A stretch of DNA of 64,000 bases from Sclerotiophoma versabilis (taxonomy: Eukaryota > Ascomycota > Dothideomycetes > Pleosporales > Didymellaceae), in assembly GCA_012274445.1 (NCBI GenBank), contig JAAROD010000044.1:1-64000 (forward strand). Direction: 5' to 3'. The position numbers and the translations under genes are program-made. Shown in pieces: positions 14,730 through 25,803 of this stretch; position 1 is the first letter of the stretch, and every line of letters starts with the position of its first letter. The notes under the pieces are model-generated. The model searched no databases. It was not told the origin of the DNA and was given only the letters and a program-made list of their open reading frames with translations.

Positions 14730-15130
14730 GCCTAAGAGTAGCCTAGGTTATAAGTAAGGTATATACACCTATTAATACTACTAGATAATCTATCTTCTTA
14801 GTAACATCTAGTTCTTCTAATTTAGCTATTTTATTTACTATATACAGCGCCTTTCACTATATATAATTCTTAGCTTGTTTTAGAATCTTCTTATTTTATA
14901 ATAACTACGTAATAATAGTTACTAATAAGGTTTTATCTTCTTCTACCTTCTTTTTATACTCTTTATAAGTATAATCTAGTAACTTCTATAATATATTAAT
15001 ATAAGGCTTTCTAGCCTTTATATACTTAGTATACTTTAAATACTTATAGTATTTAGTATAATATAGTACTTATAGCTTTTAAAGAAATAATAGTTATAAG
15101 AAACTTTAGTAGAAGTATTAGCTTAATAAA
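14730..15130 (-). pseudogene. Degenerate antisense frame between pol and 3' LTR
   Basis: On the minus strand one frame reads as a lysine/glutamate-rich, probably coiled-coil protein, interrupted mainly by TAA/TAG (plus one TGA) of the kind RIP makes from CAA/CAG or CGA/TGG. Its upstream part is rich in Tyr codons spaced like mutated Cys codons. It occupies the same place and orientation as the intact antisense ORF at 33656-34201, although I see no clear sequence identity between the two. Confidence 0.5.
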
Positions 15131-15273
15131 TTTCTAGACTAAGTTAAAAGTTATAGGTATAAGAAGATATCTTAATATACTAGTTACTAGATATAGAGAT
15201 AAGCTTAGTTTTATATAAGCCTAGATTCTAGTTATATAGTTTAAGAATAAACCTAAAGAAGAAGAAGAATAGT

Positions 15274-15760
15274 ATTATAATTCTATATAGATAAAGTAGT
15301 ATAGTAATTAAGTAGCTAACTACAGCTCTTACCTATAGACTAGAGATAGATTTAGAAAGAATCTTCTTTATATAGTTATATAATATACTTATTAATAAGT
15401 ATAATATATATAACTTACTTATTAATAAGTATTATATATTATTACTTATCAATAAGTAATACTATATATTTTATTAGACTAACTCTAGTTACTTATTAAT
15501 AAGTATTATCTCCTAGTAAGTATATAGTTAGTAGGAATATAACTCTTATAGTTTATATTTAACCTTATTAATTAAGTTTATCTTTAGAATCTTAACCTAA
15601 CTCTTAAGCTAGATAGTTTACTCTATACTACTTATTATTAACTTCTATTATTATAGTGTTTTACTAGGTAATAACCTAACCTAATCTACTGTATACTGTT
15701 TATACCTAAGAACTAATAGAATTAGTGCTTATAGGCTTTAACTAAAGTATAACTTTAATA
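15274..15760 (+). repeat. RIP-mutated gypsy 3' LTR with palindrome array
   Basis: It starts with a mutated form of the LTR beginning seen unmutated at 27694 and ends with the mutated LTR terminus. The upstream half holds four copies of a 14-bp palindrome (ACTTATTAATAAGT, one copy with C in the centre) at 15387, 15417, 15444 and 15491. Confidence 0.75.
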
Positions 15761-17547
15761 GATAGATTAAGTATACTAAGCTATTATTTAGTATTTATAA
15801 TAGTGTTATCTAAAATAGAGTATACTAATTAGTATACTAATATATAGTAAGATAAACTAATTTAAAAGTACTAACTAAGCTATATATTTATCTTTTACTA
15901 TTATTATAACAGTTAGTCTATTATTAAAAAGCGTTACTAAGTCTTTAAAATATACTTTTTTATAATATAATATAACTATAACCTAAAAAGAAGTATTTAT
16001 TTCTATACTTACTAGAAGGCTTTATATAATACTATTATATAATAGAGTATATCTTAATAGATTTTAAGCTTTTCTTTTTTATAAAGTACTTATATATATA
16101 TTAGGCTAAGGTACTTTCTAAGATTTAATATAAAAACTATCTTTATTACTAAAAGAATTAGAATTAGTATATATATAGCTCTATAGGCACTTCTATATTT
16201 TTAAACTATACTATAATATACTAGAGTATTTAGGTAGTAGCTTTAGTTAAATATAAGAAAAGAATTTATAAGTTATACTACTTACTTACTTAATATTAGG
16301 CTATAGAGTAATTTACTTAATACTTTAGAAGTTATAAAAGTACTATTAAAAGAGCTATAGGTTTTTACCTTATAATAGTATATTCTAAGATATATAACTA
16401 TAGCTATTAAGCTCTTAATAGAATTAAACCTATTATATTACTTTATACTTTACTTTTAGTTTAAAATATCTACTTCTATATATTAATATTATTATATAGT
16501 CTAACTATACTTAAATTTATTTTTACTTTAACTATATCTTCTATTTCTTATAAAAAAGTAAATTAATATAATTAGTAAATATATATATAATTAAAAATAT
16601 ATAATATATTATTATTAGTATATAATATATAATATATTAGTTTTACTAATAAGCTACTACTATATACTTTACCTTATTTATAAATTTCTACTTTTTTTTT
16701 TTTCTTTTTTCTACTTTACTTTATATTAGTAACTACTATTTTTCTACTTCTATAAACTTATTTATCTTCTACTTTCTTTTAGGTATACTACTATTCTACT
16801 TACTACTCTTCTTAACCTATATTAAAGTCTACTACTTTAATAATAAATATAATACTACTACTAGTTCTTTAGTATTATATAAATTAATAAAGCTAGCTAA
16901 TTAAGTAGTATTTTTACTTTATAAATAGAGATAGAGACTAGTTCTCTTAGTATTATATTACCTAATATAGGTTATAAGTAAGTAATATACTATAATAAAC
17001 TATTAAGTTCTTCTACCTTTAAATCTTAATAAACTAACTACCTAATCTTAAATTACTCTTAAGAGAAAATAGAATTAAGCTTATACTTTAAGTAATTAAA
17101 ACACCTTAAGAGCTAAGTATATAATATACTACTATAGTTTATAAGGTCTCTAAGATAACTTTCTACTACTAATATATTAGAAAGTAGTTAATATATAATA
17201 CTTAACCTATAATAAAGTATTATAATAACTATCTAAATTATATATAAAATACTTACGCATACTCTTATAATAAGACTAGTAAGCTAGGTTAACTACTATT
17301 AATAGACTAAAGCTTTTAAGTTCTGGTTACTTTTAAACCTATTTTAAACTCCCTCTTTATATAAGATAGCTATTTCTTTATAGTTTTATAGAGTAGTTTT
17401 TTTATATACCTTTATATAAAACCTATATATATAGAGATAATATTATTCTAGTATTTCTTATTCTAGTACTTCTATATACTTTATAGTAGATTTATACCTA
17501 TTATAGATACTTCTCTTCTTACCTATATTATTATATAACCTAAACTA
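15761..17547. other. AT-rich stretch, no gene recognised
   Basis: This is RIP-type sequence between the gypsy LTR and the pogo transposase. I see poly-T and TA-rich runs but no alignable coding motif. It may include the 5' end of the pogo element, whose terminal repeat I could not find. Confidence 0.5.
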
Positions 17548-19007
17548 CTAAATTTTTAGAAGATAGAAGAAAAAGCACTTATATAGTATATTAGAAAGCT
17601 TAATACCTAAAAATTTACTTTAATACTCTATTATATAGAAGATATAGCTAACTAGCTATAAGCTATATATAGTATAAAGCTAGTTAGTATTTACTAGGCT
17701 TTAAACTTTATTAAATATAAGCCTAAGCTTAGATTATATATAACTTAATAGAGAGATTACTATAGAGTTCTTTATAGTAACCTAGAAGTTATTAGGCTTT
17801 AGTTTAACTTAGCTTAGAATATTAAAGCTAAGTATAGTATTCTAGAAAAAGATACTAATAACTTTAATAAGACTAGTTTTACTATAGGTATTAGAAATTA
17901 TATTAAAGTAGTTATTATATTAGAGAAACGTACTAAGCCTATTAGCTTATAATAAGAGAACTATAAGTAGGTAACTTTTATTACTATAATTAATATAATA
18001 GGCTAGGTAATTATACTCTACCTTATCTTTAAAGTAAAGAACTATAATATATTCTAGTACTCTAATCTAAGGCCCTAATAGTATATTAGAGTTAGTAATA
18101 ATAGTTAGACTATAAATAATATTAGTATAGCCTAGTTAAGGTACTTTATTAAGCATATTAAGGGCTAGAGAGTAGGTAGCTACGTGCTGCTAATAATTAA
18201 CAGCTATAAGAGCTAAAAGTTACTTACCTTCTAGAATCTTTATAAGGAGAATAAGATAATTTCTCTATATATACCTCTACACTTATTATATATTCTATAG
18301 CTGTTTAATATAGGCTATTTTACTTCTTTAAAGTAGAAGTATAGTAAAGAGATTAGAGTCTTAGTAATAGACTATATTAGCGAAATTAATAAGAAGGCCT
18401 TTATTATAATATTTGCAAAGATTTTTAAGAAGGTGTTCTTAAAGGAAAACATTATATTAAGCTTTAGAGTAACTAGCTTAGTGCCTAATAACCTATTAGT
18501 AGTGCTATTAAAGCTTAATATTAAGCTTTGCACGCTAACACTGCCTCTACTAGAGGCAACCTAATAGAACCCTAAGACACTTAGTAACGCTAATAAGATA
18601 GAGGCTTAATTAACACTGCTTCGCGATTGTATTTATAGGCACTAAGGATTGTTACTAACTCTAATAGTTAAGATTGTTAATTAGCTGCAGAGAGGCACTG
18701 CAATGCTACTGTATAGACAGACGTTATTAGCAGCCCAAGTGCTGCAGCTTAAAGCGTTAAACAAGGCTGCTTCTAAGCGCAAATTACGTAAAGAAAGTAG
18801 ATTCAGAAGGGTAGAGACCTATTAAAGGAGCAGGCAGAGGATTTAATAGCCTGATGCAACGTTAGGGCACAGATAGAGGGGGAAACGCGTAAGGGTAGGG
18901 CTTAAACAGGTGCATGCAAGCACCGCAAAAGGCACTGCAAGCACTGTAGTAAGACAGGACACAACTTGCGCACGTGTGAAAAAGATGTAGTAGACGTTAG
19001 TAATTAA
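17548..19007 (+). pseudogene. pogo/Fot1-like DDE transposase, RIP-mutated
   Basis: One plus-strand frame, ignoring stops, shows the layout of a Fot1/pogo-type (DDE_1) transposase: an N-terminal helix-turn-helix-like part, an N-F-x-x-T-x-F block, the core second-strand motif near 18190-18210, and the P-x-H-x-L-x-x-L-x-P-L-D-like region near 18270-18310. Both recognisable catalytic Asp codons read Asn (GAT/GAC to AAT/AAC), so it is dead. From about 18500 the mutation load falls. The last ~80 codons hold an intact C-x2-C-x4-H-x4-C zinc knuckle near 18935-18975 and a stop at 19005-19007. Confidence 0.8.
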
Positions 19008-19079
19008 GAATATCTACTGTAAGCTATAGTACAGCGTTGTGGTGTTGAGTAATTACGCGTAGAAGACCTAATAGTCTGT

Positions 19080-19140
19080 TAGGGTGTGCTACTCGCCTGT
19101 GTGTGTTACTCGCTTGTAACTCACGTTATACAACATTAAT
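19080..19140 (+). repeat. Probable 3' terminal region of the pogo element
   Basis: Short repeats of a GCTACTCGC/GTTACTCGC type are followed by TAACTCACGTT. The same kind of sequence (GCGACTCGC..CACTCACGTTGGC) follows the second pogo tail at about 50145-50180, so these are likely element ends. The matching 5' terminal repeat was not found. Confidence 0.4.
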
Positions 19141-19276
19141 TAGACCTGATAAGATCTATAACAATAGTGGCGTACACTTAAGTGTCGGTTTAGGAATCAA
19201 AACCCTTATAAGGCCCGTCCTTCCACTCAAACTCATCCTCAAAACACACATATAGAACCTCCCTGAAAAGAATTTC

Positions 19277-22200
19277 TTAAGCTGTAGCAGGGCAAACAAT
19301 GTCAGTTATCCGTTGCGAAGGGTAAAGAAAAAAGGTCTTTTACATCAAGAAGGTAGGGGCTTTCGTAAGGGAGCGGTGTAACTTACTGCAGTAAACAAGC
19401 TTCTCAGACACAGTTCGTTCAAGGTACATGGGGTACATCCGGTCGTACTTCTTACTGTAGTATTGAATGTAGTTGTACTTGAAACCCATGGTACTGCCGT
19501 CGGGACAGGTGAACTTGTCGACGCCGCTGCAGCCCGAATCCCATAGTAAATCGCAGTCCAGCGTGGCGCGGCACTTTTCGACGCCGTCTTCCTTGACGTA
19601 GGCTTCAATTTGGATGCCGGAAGTAACGCCCATATGAGCTTTTATATGCGCTTGCTAAACAGATACAGCCATTAGTACAGATCTCGCGGTTGCAAGAGAG
19701 TGAAGACCGGGGGGGGGGGGCACTTACAAGGCAAGGAACTTTCTCTGTCTTGGCGCACATGCCCCGCGCACAGAAGCGGAGGTAGTCGCATCCACCATTA
19801 GCGCTGCCGCCACAGCCGTTCTGGCGAGGGGAGAGGAGCCTCAAGTCTCCGACCTCGAGGCTGCTCTGGTTCTGCTGGGCGTTCGGGACAGGCTCCTGAA
19901 GCTCGCCCAGTGCGTTACTAGCCGGCTCCTCGCCATGACCAGAATAGGCTGTTTCAGTCGCCGTTGTCTTCGAAGTTGACAATGATCGTTGTTGACCATG
20001 TTGATGGTGATGATGGTGATGGCGATGATGTGGATGTGTCGGGATCAGAGTATGTGGCGATGGCGTTGATGTGGCCGGTACTGACGGCTGGGTGGGTTCA
20101 GATGTCAGAACCGACGGGGCTGCTGTGTTGCTTCCATCGCCTATATGGGAGGGAGCCGCAGTTGCGTCAGCCTGGGCAGCGATGCCACCAACCTTCGCAC
20201 ATCTAGTTTGAATAGTGGTGCTCAGGCAGATAGAGTACTCGCCCGTACACACAGGGGTGCCCGTCGCAGCGTATGTATAGTAGCAGGGCTTGGTCGGGAC
20301 GCAGAGATCCTGAGTCACGCAAGCCTGGTTGCCGCCAGAGCCATTGCACATGGTTGTGTGCAGATACGAAGCGCACTCGCTGCCGCTATAAGGCGGCTCC
20401 ACTGTCGTGAGGGTCGGCAAGCCTGGGAGATCCGGTGGTGCAGTGGTACGCGTGCTCTGTCCTCCGTTGCCGTTGCCTCCGTTGCCGGTGGGTATTCTAG
20501 TGCCGCCTAATGGGTTGCGGTTCCAGCCCCAAGTGGTCATGGTCGTTCCGGAAAAGACCGTTGTTCCTTGTGTGTGGCTCATGCCAGCTGGGAGCTCATC
20601 ATGCGTGTCCTGCAGCTCGGGGTCATAGGTAGGTCTGTAACTTTGTGAACATGCTATACAAAGTCGAGTTGGAATGGAGCACGAAACTTACGCTGGGCAG
20701 CTTCCGCCTGTGGTAGTCGTTGCTGTGCCTGTAACTGAACATCCGCTGACGAGCGAGGTAGAGTAAGTCGTGCAATCCGTCGTGCGCTGAGAGTCACAAG
20801 ATACCCAGCGGTCGGTAACAGTTCTCGTGGTGCACTCCTCCTCTTCTTCCTCCTCTGGATCGTCAGAATCACCACCGCCGCCGCCACCACCTCCTCCACC
20901 ACCGCCGCCGTGTGGACAGGCCGGGCCAACGCAGTTAAGATTGGGAGTATTGCAGCGGGGGCCAATGCAGCCGCAGATACAAAAGCAAGGACGCCCACGG
21001 CCTCCACCGCCTCCACCGCCGCCGCCGTCTCCACTGTTATCTTCATTTTCCCCACGGCCGCAATTGACCTTGCAAGGGCTTCCGCACTTTTGTCCAGGCT
21101 TGCAGGTCGGCTTTGGTGGGCCCCTAACAGCAGTGACAGACGGTGGCTGACCCGGAGGCGGGGGAGGAGGAGGGGGGAAAGGGTTATCATTGTTTGAATC
21201 AATGGTAGGCCAGGACACAGGTGAGTATGTCCAGGTGACGGGCGTCTGTCCCGCCCTGGTCCTGGTGAGTGTGACTGGCGGGAAGTCAACACTCGAAGTG
21301 AGGCCTACTGTAGTCCGACTCTTTCCATCCTCCTTTTCGCCGTTGATCCATATCACGTTCCATACTTCGATGACAGTCGTCGTAACGGGGGGCAGCGGGA
21401 TGACGGTGCTAGTCGTCACGATGGTTGTGTCCCAAGTGTCGAGGAATGAAACGGTGACGGGAGGGCGGGAGATGGTCCTCGGCTTGTCGAGGGACCACGG
21501 GGGCATGATGAGTGTGCACGGCGGGAAACACGACGCAACCGGATTTGGATCGTTGTAGACCTCGGGCCCAATGTAAACCGGCCCGGAACCCTTGCCATTT
21601 GACGGCGCCTCGAGACACGCGCCGCTCTGGCAACCGGTACCGCAGTAAGCCTCGGTATCACCGCAGAAGCCCGACGACGAACAACAGCTTCCCCGGACCA
21701 GAGACCACAGAACGAGCCGTGTGCTGAGGCGCCGCAGGATCCGTCAGTCGTTTCTTGTCCCACCAAACACTTTCCACTCACGCAACCGGAGCCGCAGTGC
21801 GTCTCACCGCTTCCGCAATACCCGTATGCAGAACAGCAGTCGCCAAACGTGCTGCCCTCGCACTTGAAGCCGCCATTGTCGGGACCGCATCGTCCATCAG
21901 TGGAAACGGGGGCGCTTTCACCGTCACCAGTGCCCGAATTGAAGTCGACGGACCACGCCATTGTGCCTCCGAAGCAGAGGTCATTGGCAAACTTGCGCTT
22001 CATCTCATGTGTCTCCTCGTCATCGTAGCCGATCCACTGGTCGTCCCAGATGAGCTCCTTCATCATTGAGTCGGTGTTGAGACGCGGCGTAAGGTTCTTC
22101 TCCTTAATAAGCTTCTTGATCTCAAGGAGCGACATGACTCCCTCCTGGTGGGTGCACTCGGCCGGTTTGCTGGGACCTGCAAAGGGGCATCCGAGCGTGT

Positions 22201-23818
22201 TGCAGCTCGCGTCTGTAACAGACTGTTAGTTGACATACACTGGCAATCACTAGGATGGGGGCAGCTCATAGTACCTGACAACGTGTATCCTCTTCCGTAC
22301 CAGGCAAGGCCAAAGTTAATCTTGGCTGGATCCAGGTTTGCATACCACAGGGGCAAGGTGTTCTAAGTCACGACTTGTTAATAAAATTCAGCAGTCATAT
22401 GTCTGTGGCCATAAACCACAAAGTTAGTAGTGACTGGATGCTTACTGCGAGGCATTAGTGACGTCTGGAATGACCTGGGTTCATTATAGCTCACCATTGT
22501 AAATTTCGCGCACATCTGCCTGGCCGCGCACCAGAGATCCCAAAGTCTGGACGTCAGAGTCCCACGATCCGTGCAAATCGTACGCCATGAAGCCGAAAAA
22601 GTTGACATAGGGCTGCATGGCTTCTGCGTCAAAGTACCGAAGATACCAATAGTCCGGCGCAAGAGTCAAACTGATGCCGTACTTGTTTCCGTAGGCCTCC
22701 CTCATCTCCCTAACGAGCTTTGTGAAGTTTTCAGTGTCTCCCTTAGAGCCTCCCCGTTTCGACTCCACGGGATACTCCCAGTCCAGGTCGACTCCCGTGA
22801 AGCCGTACTTGTCCATGAACTCCGCCGTCGATTGGATGAAGGCGGCCCTATTCTCGCGAGTGGAACACAGGTCACTCCATGTTGTGTGCGTGTCGCCCTT
22901 ATCGCTAAACGTGTAGCCGCCGACGGCGATCCAGGTATTCGTGTCAAGGGCCGTAAAATCTTTCATCAGCGGAATGTTGGCGTCATTCCAGGGCCGAATC
23001 CTAAATGTCTTGGGGTCAATGGACGCAAAGGAGAAGAAGAGATGGGTGTAGTCCGTGGCCTTGATATCCTTAGGAAAGATGCGGTTGCACAGACGGTCTC
23101 TACTGTTGGAGGCCAGATAATACCCAACAGTCCGGCCCTTTGTCGTTCCAGAGCCCTGGCCGCATGTCTTTGGTCGGATGATCTCGCACGAGCCAAACTC
23201 TTCCTGGCACGGTGTGAACTTGTTTGGCCCGATGCAGTGAACTTCGGATGTTCCACACCATCCACCTAGAATAATGTTCAGTAAGAGAATACAGGATCAA
23301 TGAACAATGCCATCACTTACCCCAACTACAGCACAGGTTCATGCTGCACTTTGTGTTTCCTCTGTCGGAGAAGTTGCCACACATGGCCACGGCATTACAG
23401 TTGCTGCTGCAGCCGACACCGCAGAAATCCTTACCATAACCACATACACCCGCAGGGCCGCAGCAACTAGTACAGCCAGAAACAATTCTTTTCCAAGCGC
23501 TCCTTGCTTTTCCAAGGATTGAAGGGTGACAACTCACCTTCCGTCAGGGCAGGGGCCATTCTTGCACAAGAGGCCGCCATTCTCATCCTCTTCGCGCTGT
23601 CTCTTGTCAAAAAGGTTGGGCAGGAGACCTGACTTTTCAGATGAATCGTGGCTGACATTCTGGGGCATTGTGAACAAGGCCATGAGGTTGAGATAGGGAA
23701 TGGGCGGTGCGTTCTGAGGGGACTGGTGGGTAATATCCGGGGCTTTCGCCGCCAGAGCGCCCTGCAGAGCAACGAAGGCGAGTCCAAAAAGACGCGCTGA
23801 TGTCTTAAAGCTTCCCAT
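19277..23818 (-). CDS. Secreted GH18 chitinase with CBM18 chitin-binding modules
   Basis: Class V (GH18) chitinase, expected to hydrolyse chitin outside the cell. Exons by phase: 23818-23538, 23466-23321, 23265-22495, 22362-22275, 22212-20692, 20634-19728, 19654-19387 and 19281-19277. The start gives a signal peptide, followed by a K-R Kex2-type site. A Cys-rich CBM18-like module precedes the catalytic domain, which carries A-V-G-G-Y and the D-x-D-x-E motif in GVDLDWEYP. Two CBM18 modules follow, then a Pro/Gly/Glu-rich linker, a Cys-rich C-terminus and a His-rich tract, as in killer-toxin-like fungal chitinases. Two oddities: exons 22495 and 22362 do not join in phase (a 14-nt micro-exon could fix it), and a 1-nt frame change lies at about 21683-21708 in the last CBM18. 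It could be a recent pseudogene or contain an assembly error. Confidence 0.85.
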
Positions 23819-24753
23819 TTTCGACTCTAGTACAGTTGCCTCAAGGGAAGGAGAAGAAGTTCCGTGGAAGGGACATCATCTATGTATAAATATGTTGGTT
23901 TTTTGTACAAGTACTGATACTGCTCTTTCACTCATGCCAGGATTCTAGTCTCTAGTCTACTAGCCTAACAGCTTTTCCTATTTTCCCTCCTCATACCATG
24001 CAATTGATCAACAGCCTACTAACCTCCAACAACCCTTCACCCGCGTTCCAGGATGAGATCAGATTTTTCGTAGCACAGTTGAAGGAATACGTTATTTTTG
24101 CGGCACTAATCCTTCGCGTATTAAGTCTCTCGGAGTCACCAAGTCCCCACGACATGAATAACTAATAGCTAGAAATAAGTTACCATGTTGTACGTAGTTT
24201 TGAATGGAACAAGCCTAGTAGCCAACGTCTGCAGCTTGTGGTCTAGGAGCGATCGCGCTCCTTGCGTAAGCAACCGCCAATAAATAGAGAAGGGTTAAAT
24301 GTGCTTAGAACGCGAAAAGTTCGGCAGCAGGATAAAAGGCCGGAAATGAAAGGATCGAGGTAAGCCAGAAGGATAAAGCTTTGCATAAGAACAATAAGCT
24401 TTCAATACCGCAAAGGATGATAGTGAAAACAAATGCCTCAAAAGACAACCAAGGTTGACAGCAGAAATGAGATATAGAGTGTAGGAAAAGTTGTAGAGAG
24501 TACTCAAGGGGTTGCGGAGCTCGTTCTATTACTATAAGCAGGGAAAAGTAGAGTTTTTCCTAATTTTCGTGCGATTACTTACAAAGTAACACGTATGCTT
24601 TAGGTTTAAGTTGCGTTGCGCGAATCCGTGCATCACGCGCACGGACATGATATGTCTGCTAAGGTAAAAACCACTATCTCTGTCAAGTCCGTGGCTCCGT
24701 CTCCTCTCTAGACGTACACTTTGAGAGTACCACCGAGAGCACCACAAGCAACC
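23819..24753. other. Intergenic: chitinase promoter side and F-box upstream region
   Basis: On the minus strand a TATTTATA box lies at about 23884-23892, some 65-75 bp upstream of the chitinase ATG, and fits a promoter. The rest, to 24753, has only short unsupported frames. No RNA gene is recognised. Confidence 0.5.
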
Positions 24754-25803
24754 ATGACAACTAATACTGAACGAGACGCGTTCAGCCGACTTCCCGAGGA
24801 GCTCAGGATTAAGATTATCAAACTCTCACCAGACCCCTTGTCACTACAGAACTTGGCCCATGCGTCGCCCGCCATGGGCAGAGTGCTCGACAGATACGCG
24901 CTCGAAATTGTGGAGGTGGTCCTAGACGTTACCGTTCCCGTGCAAACTCGTCGGCTGATGGGCGCGGTTCTCAAAGCTCGGTTTTCGCGCTTTCCAGCAT
25001 CCCTGTCAGAGGCTCAGAAGGTGGCAAAAACTGACTCGACTGTGGCCACCAACGAAATGCGTTCGAGCGGAATGGACCGAGCCGCTGCGGCAGTACGGTC
25101 CTTGCTCGCCAGCACTGCGAATGTCCATACTTGGTCTCATGCTTGCCTCGAACAATTGATACGAAAATCTATGGAGCTAAGGCCCTCCACCCTTATTAAA
25201 AATGGGACCGGTCGTACATGTCGAGAGGAATTCGAAAACGCCGAGAGTCGAAAGGACTATGTTCCACAGGAGACCGGCCCGCCTTCATGGGTTGAGGAGC
25301 AGCGGATGATCAGATCATTCTGGCAGCTGCAGTTCTTCCTGGAACTTCAGGACGCCGCCCACAAGGGCCGATTGGACACCAATTGGCCAAGACAGGAAGT
25401 TAACGTGTTGTCCCAGAGCAGCGCAGATGTTCACGAGAACGCTTATAGTTTACCAACAATACGTTCTGTTGGAGGGGCAGTGTCGAGGAGTCCCTGTGCC
25501 GAGCCGCTCTCATTCGAGTGCAACAAGGACACCTTCAGTCAGGGTTCAGAAAACCTCGACCAAACGCCGTGGGCGTACCGCTTTTATTCCACCATGTCCT
25601 CAGCTGATGGATGGCTTGATGGGGCTCCGCTTACGCTTGTGTACCCCTTTCAAACCTGGCGCAAATGTGGATTTGTCATATGGGATGAGAAGCGCATGGT
25701 TGATCTAGGCATGCGGCACCCAAAAAATTCGTCACATTCTAAGAACATGTTCTTTGCCTCTTTCCGATGGTGGAGCATCTTAACGGAGGATGACCTGCGT
25801 TAG
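24754..25803 (+). CDS. F-box-like protein
   Basis: Intron-less ORF of 349 residues from an ATG in good context (ACCATGA). Residues ~8-45 read as an F-box: D-x-F-x-x-L-P-E-E-L-x-x-x-I-I followed by a leucine-rich stretch with L-x-x-L-A-x-A-S-P, as in fungal SCF substrate adaptors. The rest has no repeats, transmembrane segments or known motif that I recognise. Lineage-specific F-box-type proteins of this kind are common in ascomycetes. By family its role would be to bind Skp1 and present a target for ubiquitination, but no substrate can be inferred. Confidence 0.8.
   Translation: MTTNTERDAFSRLPEELRIKIIKLSPDPLSLQNLAHASPAMGRVLDRYALEIVEVVLDVTVPVQTRRLMGAVLKARFSRFPASLSEAQKVAKTDSTVATNEMRSSGMDRAAAAVRSLLASTANVHTWSHACLEQLIRKSMELRPSTLIKNGTGRTCREEFENAESRKDYVPQETGPPSWVEEQRMIRSFWQLQFFLELQDAAHKGRLDTNWPRQEVNVLSQSSADVHENAYSLPTIRSVGGAVSRSPCAEPLSFECNKDTFSQGSENLDQTPWAYRFYSTMSSADGWLDGAPLTLVYPFQTWRKCGFVIWDEKRMVDLGMRHPKNSSHSKNMFFASFRWWSILTEDDLR

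Larger units (their letters stand above)
11021..15760 (+). mobile_element. RIP-mutated gypsy chromovirus copy (gag tail, pol, 3' LTR)
   Basis: From 11021 to about 14690 it aligns to the intact element with a constant offset of 18985 bases (11431 matches 30416, 14646 matches 33631), so there is little or no net indel. It covers the gag C-terminus, protease, reverse transcriptase, RNase H, integrase and chromodomain, with in-frame stops throughout. The gag-pol slippery run of T residues survives at 11343-11349. From about 14700 to 15273 the sequence differs from the intact copy but has an antisense reading frame. A purine tract at about 15257-15273 precedes the LTR. Confidence 0.88.
1..18450. 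repeat. RIP-degenerated AT-rich transposon block
   Basis: The sequence is extremely AT-rich, CpG is nearly absent, and TA dinucleotides dominate. Recognisable transposon frames are broken by many TAA/TAG codons where an intact relative later in this window has CAA/CAG. This is the expected result of repeat-induced point mutation (C to T on either strand). Identified pieces are listed separately. Positions 1-2975 hold degenerate sequence that I cannot assign, although 2770-2975 recurs inverted at about 37515-37725, so it is repetitive. No functional gene is visible. Confidence 0.9.

Noticed and set aside
1..18450. AT-rich block as a centromere, mitochondrial insert or bacterial DNA
   Set aside because: Alignment to the intact gypsy element with C-to-T/G-to-A changes explains the composition as RIP of nuclear transposons. 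A centromeric role cannot be judged from sequence alone.
20827..21150. Plus-strand open frame rich in Ser and Pro opposite the chitinase linker
   Set aside because: It is a shadow of the Gly- and Glu-coding repeats on the minus strand and has no independent coding signal.
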